Source of the DNA: Metaphire vulgaris
Taxonomy: Eukaryota > Annelida > Clitellata > Crassiclitellata > Megascolecidae
DNA length: 64,000 bases
NCBI GenBank assembly: GCA_018105865.1
Contig: CM030848.1
Location: 10,422,801 to 10,486,800 of the forward strand
Reading direction: 5' to 3'
Shown: piece by piece, positions 59,045 to 64,000 of the stretch
Layout: each line of letters begins with the position of its first letter
How positions within the stretch are numbered: the stretch's first letter is position 1
Made by a program: the position numbers and the translations under genes
The notes under the pieces: generated by a model
Told to the model about the DNA's origin: nothing
Databases searched by the model: none
The model's input: the letters and a program-made list of their open reading frames with translations, nothing else

Positions 59045-59328
59045 CAGTGTTTATACTAGGCCCTTTGGGGAGATTCCCCCCGGCCCCAAGTTTGAAAATT
59101 CCCCCAAAATTTCTATATGTTGCACTGGGGGATGGAAATCCCCCCAAGTGTGACGAGAGGGGAGTTTATTTTGGAGAGGGGAAAAAGAGAAGGGTATGAC
59201 CATAGAGAAGAGTATTTCGAAGAAAAGGAAGGATGTGATGACTTTTTTTGCTCGTCACCACATTCGAGAAAAAATTATATCAGGATGGCCTTTTTTGCTC
59301 ATGTCAAGATGGCTAGAATAAACAATGA
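59045..59328. mobile_element. hAT-like MITE, CAGTGTTTATACTAGGCC family, copy 2
   Basis: Left end CAGTGTTTATACTAGGCC; right end, complemented, near CATTGTTTATTCTAGCC. Flanks ATGTGAAG and ACGTGAAG match at 7 of 8. A TTTTTTGCTCGTCA core is at about 59241-59257. Confidence 0.7.
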
Positions 59329-59536
59329 ACGTGAAGCGTTCTAATTCAGACAGCGTTAAGAAGCTATCATGGCATTTATTAGAACCAATCGGTTCGGACA
59401 TTTTCACGCAATCCATTGCAATCGGACCCACTTAGACCAGATTGGTCTGTTTTAGAAGTCGACTCTGCTGCGGTTCTCTGTGGTCGTTAACAAGCCGTAC
59501 TACGGTCGAGTGACCCAAACGACCGTTAGGCCTACC

Positions 59537-59677
59537 CAGTGGCAAGGGGGGCCCGCCCCCTATTGACTGCCTAGTGGCCCCCAGTTGGGTCAATGCTACA
59601 TACGTTAAACAACAAATGGTTGGCCCCCATGATTAGAAGTTGCCCCCCCAACGGACCAAATCCTAGAGCCGCCACTG
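59537..59677. mobile_element. hAT-like MITE, CAGTGGCGGCTC family, copy 2
   Basis: Ends CAGTGGCAAGGGG and, complemented, CAGTGGCGGCTCTAGG. GGCCTACC is perfectly duplicated (59529-59536, 59678-59685). Confidence 0.9.
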
Positions 59678-59689
59678 GGCCTACCAGAC

Positions 59690-60260
59690 GGAAGATAACG
59701 GGGCGTTGTGTTTTGAAAGCGCGACGGTCACCCCGCGTCGTCCGGCGGTCATCGTCGGTCGTTTGTGCGGTGTCGCCGGGCCTTAGCCCCGTCGAAGGCA
59801 GGCATATAACATATTCCGGTCAAGTAGAGACAGAAGAGTCGGTCGGTCGGTCGGTCGGCGTCTCCGTCTCCCCCCCCCTTCCTCCCTCGGCTCGGCCAGA
59901 ACGATTTCGTTTCAGATCCGCGGTAATTCCTCTTGCGCCTCCTCCGTTGTGGCAAACGTGGTCCGACTCGGGATATCGCCGGCGGCGATATTATACATTA
60001 TGCATGACAACCGCTTTTATTGCCAGACACTGGGTAAGCCGGACGTTCTAGATTTAGCGGCGCTCGGCGGGTGGGGGTGGGGGCGAGGGAGGGAAGAGTC
60101 CCTAAGAGTCCTAAATGTCAAGGGCAAGATCGAAAACGTCGTCCGTGCGAACGAGCGAGTGGAGAGGCTAAATAAAGCCGTCGGGTTCGTTGTCGTCGTC
60201 TTCCGTGTCAAACGCCGACGGCTCTTGCGTATAAAGTCATCGTGCGTCCAATTTCAGAAC
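59690..60260. promoter_or_regulatory. CpG-dense block, candidate promoter
   Basis: CpG dinucleotides are far more frequent here (GCGCGACGGTC, CGTCGTCCGGCGGTC, GCCGGCGGCGAT and others) than in the rest of the window. It lies about 2.5 kb upstream of the first recognised calcium-channel exon. On the plus strand an ATG at 60003 is followed by a strong splice donor GTAAGC at 60033, so a divergent transcript is possible. No minus-strand coding sequence matching a Cav2 N-terminus was found. Confidence 0.45.
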
Positions 60261-60529
60261 TGTTTGCAACCTTTGATTGGTCATGAATACTTTACTAAAG
60301 ACACGTCCTACATATTTAACGACGACAGACCACAGTGGACGATACGGTGAAGTTCCCACGTCGTCATTGCGAGCTTCAAATAGTGTTTGAATTCTGTGCG
60401 TGCAATCGTAGGGACCATGGGAGAATTTCCAAGCAGAAACAAACATAGGCCTATACGAGAGGGCAACGATATAGGGATTGCATTATTGTAAATATACTGT
60501 AAAAAGACAGGAGGCAAGAACATGGGGAT

Positions 60530-60534
<5 letters not shown>

Positions 60535-60609
<75 letters not shown>
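60535..60609. repeat. (AT)n microsatellite
   Basis: A pure AT run upstream of the channel gene. Confidence 0.95.
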
Positions 60610-60611
<2 letters not shown>

Positions 60612-61034
60612 CCTACGGGGTGGGGGTAAGGAATCTGACACGCCAACCCACTTTTGCCCCAACCTCAAATTCCTGGCGATGCCACTGGGAGACGTCTTGC
60701 GAAGCGATATGCTTTCATTTCGAAGTTATAGAGACAACCCATGTCAGTGAATTTTGAACTCCTATTTATCAATATTGGGTCCGGATTTGCCAAAAAAGGA
60801 CTGAGTTGCTGTAGTCAAGACGACCAGAAGCTAGAGCAGAAAAAATGCAAAATAGATAGCAATACAATCATGGGATCACAGTCTCCAATACTTCGAGAAC
60901 AATAAAGTTAGTACGCCTACGACAGTGTGTCTCTATACCAGCCAGTCGACTCAACTAGTCTGGGTCTGGATCAGTTAGGTCTATTTGTCAGTTGTTTTAC
61001 GATGGGCAAAATGTGAATAATGTTGGCGTCTTAT

Positions 61035-61221
61035 CAGTGGTGGCTCCACAGGTGGACCCGGGGAGGCCCGTGCCCCCTATTGAGTGCCTGTCCCCCAGTG
61101 GTCCCCCTGTTGGGACCGTATACTTAATGCTACATACATAACAGCAAGTGGTTGCCCCCCATGATTAGAAGTTGCCACTCCAACGCCTCCCCCCACTTGC
61201 CAAATCCTGGAGCCGCCACTG
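61035..61221. mobile_element. hAT-like MITE, CAGTGGTGGCTCCA family, copy 3
   Basis: Ends CAGTGGTGGCTCCACAGG and, complemented, CAGTGGCGGCTCCAGGAT. CGTCTTAT is perfectly duplicated (61027-61034, 61222-61229). Confidence 0.92.
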
Positions 61222-61363
61222 CGTCTTATGGATATGAGCAAGGGAATCGACTTAGTTCTGTCAATCGATCATCATCACTCACAGTAGCGGATGTGAAGTT
61301 GAAATGAGTGTATTGACAAGTGTAGGCTAACCAGAACAAGTCTTTCAACTCTCAGGTATAGAC

Positions 61364-61460
61364 CAGAGACGTCATTTCACTGTTTTCCAGGAGGGGGCAA
61401 GACACTTTCCACCCGGCAACTTTGCAAACAAGTTGACGACCTGTTTTTGCTTGTCAGCCT
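61364..61460. mobile_element. CAGAGACGTCATTT single end
   Basis: CAGAGACGTCATTTCACTG and GTTTTTGCTTGTCAGCC match the right half of 47939-48179 in inverted orientation. No second end was seen. Confidence 0.6.
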
Positions 61461-61750
61461 TCGATTACTTACTTCTAATTACTCCTCAAGGAGTCGATGG
61501 CCATCATGAACTTTTTGCGTGTCAGTCTTTTCAACTCTTTAGTAAATTTGCATTTTAAAAACTGAAAAGCACAAACTCGCATCTATTTCTGATTACATAC
61601 CCCCCCCCTTGGCCGGAACCAGGAAGTGTGGACCGACCTCTAGATTTTCAACTAGGAACTACCACGGAAAAGATCTTCGACCATGATTTTTATTCTGAAG
61701 CGACCATCGACTGATGCAGATGCACTATTATGCACTGTTATGATGGCGCT

Positions 61751-62158
61751 CAGTGATGTTAACAAGGACCGACCCCCAAGGACGAGGATAAGGACAAGGA
61801 CCGACCCCCAAGGACGAGGATAAGGACAAGGACCGAACCCCCAAGGACGAGGATAAGGACGAGGACCGACCCTCCAAGGACGAGGACAAGGACGAGGACT
61901 TACCCCGCAAGCACAAGGACCACAAGGACTGACCCCCAAGGTCCAAGGACAAGGATCAAGGACAAGGACCATGCAACCTCTGTCAGACAAAAACGTCAGA
62001 AAGGAAAAAAACAAACACAATTTCATTTCGAATCACAAAATTAGAAAAGCAAACAAAATTTTTTTAGACATAATTTAGTCAACAGCAATGCTGCATTTCA
62101 AATGCGCCTTTGACTTTAGCCACCTAGCTATGTTACTGCGCTTAAGAAAATGTCAAGT

Positions 62159-62236
<78 letters not shown>

Positions 62237-62559
62237 GAGAAAGTGTTTCCAGCAGCTGATCAGTCATGCACACACGGTGAGGTCTAATTATGAGACCACT
62301 TTGCGAAAACACTCGTTCAGTACAATTGAAAATGGTATACAAGGAATTTGGTCCTTATAAGGACTTTTCAAGGACTAAGTTACAAGGACCAGGACAAGGA
62401 CCGGTCTGCAAGGACAAGGATAAGGACGAGGACCAAACCCCCAAGGACGAGGATAAGGACGAGGACTGACTCCCAAGGACGAGGACAAGGACAAGGACTT
62501 CAAATTGGTCCTTAAGGAGTCCTTAAGGACAAGGACCAGGACAAGGATTAACATCACTG
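61751..62559. mobile_element. hAT-like element with AAGGAC hexamer arms
   Basis: Ends CAGTGATGTTAAC and, complemented, CAGTGATGTTAATCC. ATGGCGCT is perfectly duplicated (61743-61750, 62560-62567). Arms at 61765-61975 and 62340-62545 are arrays of CAAGGA/CGAGGA hexamers with ACCGACCCCCAAGG units. The centre holds an AAT array (62161-62234). No transposase ORF. Confidence 0.85.
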
Positions 62560-62579
62560 ATGGCGCTAGCGAAGTTTCA

Positions 62580-62580
<1 letters not shown>

Positions 62581-62610
<30 letters not shown>
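62581..62610. repeat. (GATT)n tetranucleotide
   Basis: GATT repeats; complementary AATC repeats occur at 32242-32270. Confidence 0.85.
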
Positions 62611-62611
<1 letters not shown>

Positions 62612-62839
62612 CAAGGTCATCAACATGCTGATTGTTCTTAATTAAGCCGCCTATTGGCCCGTATTGGACAATTCCTAGTAGACCGATCAAATCATAGTGA
62701 TGCGAATATATCGATCGACTGAGTAGCGTCAAATTTGTTGGTTTCTTTGATCGAGTAACTGTGCGTGTGCGCGCGCTTGTGTGACTCGCAGCAGATCAAT
62801 AAATACTATCGTATAATTACTATAGTATATAGCATATGC

Positions 62840-62915
62840 CAGAAGTCACCAAATTACGGCCCGCGGGTCACATCCTACCCGCAAGGTCAGTTTATCCGGC
62901 CCGCCAGTGGCCGCC
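62840..62915. mobile_element. hAT terminus, GTCACCAAATTACGGCCCGC type
   Basis: CAGAAGTCACCAAATTACGG followed by CCCGCGGG and CCGGCCCGCC is a common hAT end in animals. No partner end identified. Confidence 0.5.
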
Positions 62916-63421
62916 GCCTAAATGTGCTTGGTAAAACTAGAGATGCGATGTCACCATCATTTTGCTAACGTCTCCTTTGTGATAAGTTTTTGATAAATAA
63001 ACAAGTTGATTCTCTCTGTTTTTGTTATCCGGCCGGCCGTAAAAAAGTTTACCGAAATTACCGACCCTGACGACAAGGTTTTGAGTGTTTCAGTATGGTC
63101 TGCGTGAGAACCACCATTGCTTTGCGACTGTTTATTAGGGCTCAAGAAATTCCATTGCTTTCGTCCCAGCGATTTCACAGAAACAGTCTGCAGAGAATCG
63201 GCCATTACAGTCCTTGAATAAATCCGGGGAAATTGACTTTCAAGACCTCTGGAAAACGACCCGTTTTCTTAGCGACGAACACTCGCCGTCTTCGATTGCC
63301 TCTCCCAAATAAGTTGTTAAGCCGCATCTCTAAAAATCTGCCCTTTACACCTGTTTCGCTCTCAAACAAATATTATTCGCACCCTTCGCTGTTCGACGAC
63401 AATCTGTTGTCGCGGTGACAC

Positions 63422-63678
63422 CAGGGTTATTTCTGGGATTGTGAATTTGGGGGTGTCGGGAAAATTTGAGGGTGTGTCGGAATTTGGAAGTTTCTGCCGA
63501 AAAATTCTGACAAGCAAAAAAAGTCATCCCCTGCCTCAGATTGAAGGGATGTTGGGGGTGTCAGGTCTGAGATTCGGTGGGTGTTGGTTGAGGGGTGTGT
63601 CAAAATATCTCTGGATTGGTGGGGTGTCGGTCTCGGATTGGGGGTGTTGGGGGTCTTAGGGGTGTAAAAATATCCCTG
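63422..63678. mobile_element. hAT-like MITE, CAGGGTTATTTCTGGG family
   Basis: Ends CAGGGTTATTTCTGGG and, complemented, CAGGGATATTTTTACAC. GGTGACAC is perfectly duplicated (63414-63421, 63679-63686). The core CTGACAAGCAAAAAAAGTC is at about 63508-63527. Partner of 3443-3657. Confidence 0.92.
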
Positions 63679-64000
63679 GGTGACACGCCTTACGTCCCAT
63701 GGAAGAGTTCTTACGCGGATATGAGACTAGACGTTTCTAAACTGCTATATAGCATATGGCGGCGACGTCACATGTAGCAAACAGAAAAGACGCTAAACAG
63801 TTCAAAACAGCCAAATATTAAGAATTCACTTCAACCAACCGTCACCTGTAGGCACGGTTATTCAACTGGGGGGGGGGCTAAATTTCACGAATGGCCAATT
63901 TTTTCTTGACTGTTGCCCGAGGGAGAGGTGTTTTTGAAATTACTAGCCTATATACTGTAGGTGTAAGAAAGGAAGTAATCTTTTTAAAATATAGTTTTAG

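Noticed and set aside
59749..60446. Possible Cav2 N-terminal exon or unknown gene in the CpG block
   Set aside because: Several frames are open because of high GC, but none shows the family's NRSLF...RKYAKK segment or a suitable phase, so it was kept only as a promoter candidate.
62825..63760. Large element bounded by TATATAGCATATG repeats
   Set aside because: The 13-mer occurs at 62827 and 63748, but the right side has no terminus matching the CAGAAGTCACC end, so the match is probably chance.

Overview
The window is eukaryotic, from an animal nuclear genome: AT-rich DNA, short protein-coding exons bounded by GT-AG introns of 100 bp to several kb, dense microsatellites, tRNA-derived SINEs, LINE remnants and many miniature DNA transposons. 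The proteins look like those of an invertebrate (the calcium channel resembles the single Cav2 of invertebrates more than any one vertebrate paralogue). A marine invertebrate is a reasonable guess, but the phylum cannot be fixed by eye.

Layout. 1-2989 (+): the last five exons of a MYG1-type exonuclease gene. 3933-11556 (+): a complete nine-exon ACBD3/GCP60 gene (acyl-CoA-binding domain, charged and Gln-rich middle, GOLD domain). 11557-16400: no recognisable gene. 17336-18740 (+): a two-coding-exon coiled-coil gene resembling CCDC160, probably with an untranslated first exon near 16600. 19115-22866: probable 3' flank or UTR of the converging genes, no coding sequence seen. 22867-57202 (-): a Cav2-type voltage-gated calcium channel alpha-1 gene. 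I traced 43 exons from transmembrane segment IS1 to the stop codon. From IS2 to the stop the exon phases agree at every junction. The amino-terminal exon and a very short exon after IS1 were not found. 57203-64000: transposon-rich DNA with one CpG-dense block (about 59690-60260) that may be a promoter.

The channel has four repeats with S4 arginine ladders, a glutamate in each pore loop (EEEE), a beta-subunit-binding AID helix whose coding sequence is split by a GC-AG intron, an EF-hand/IQ region, a 24-nt microexon, and a tail ending in Asp-Asp-Asp-Trp-Cys, a presynaptic PDZ-ligand type end. The other three genes are housekeeping or structural, and nothing suggests they work together; they are neighbours only.

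The most unusual content is the mobile DNA. I could delimit about 19 short non-autonomous elements with hAT-like CAG...CTG ends; about 16 have exact or near-exact 8-bp target duplications. They belong to several families by their ends, yet many carry the same internal motif (CTGACAAGCAAAAAAGG-like). Some are nested in a SINE or in one another, and two have bodies built of AAGTAC or AAGGAC hexamer arrays. Three piggyBac-like elements of about 72 bp flanked by TTAA, two Tc1/mariner-like copies and a pair of GGGGCCATCC-ended elements complete the set.
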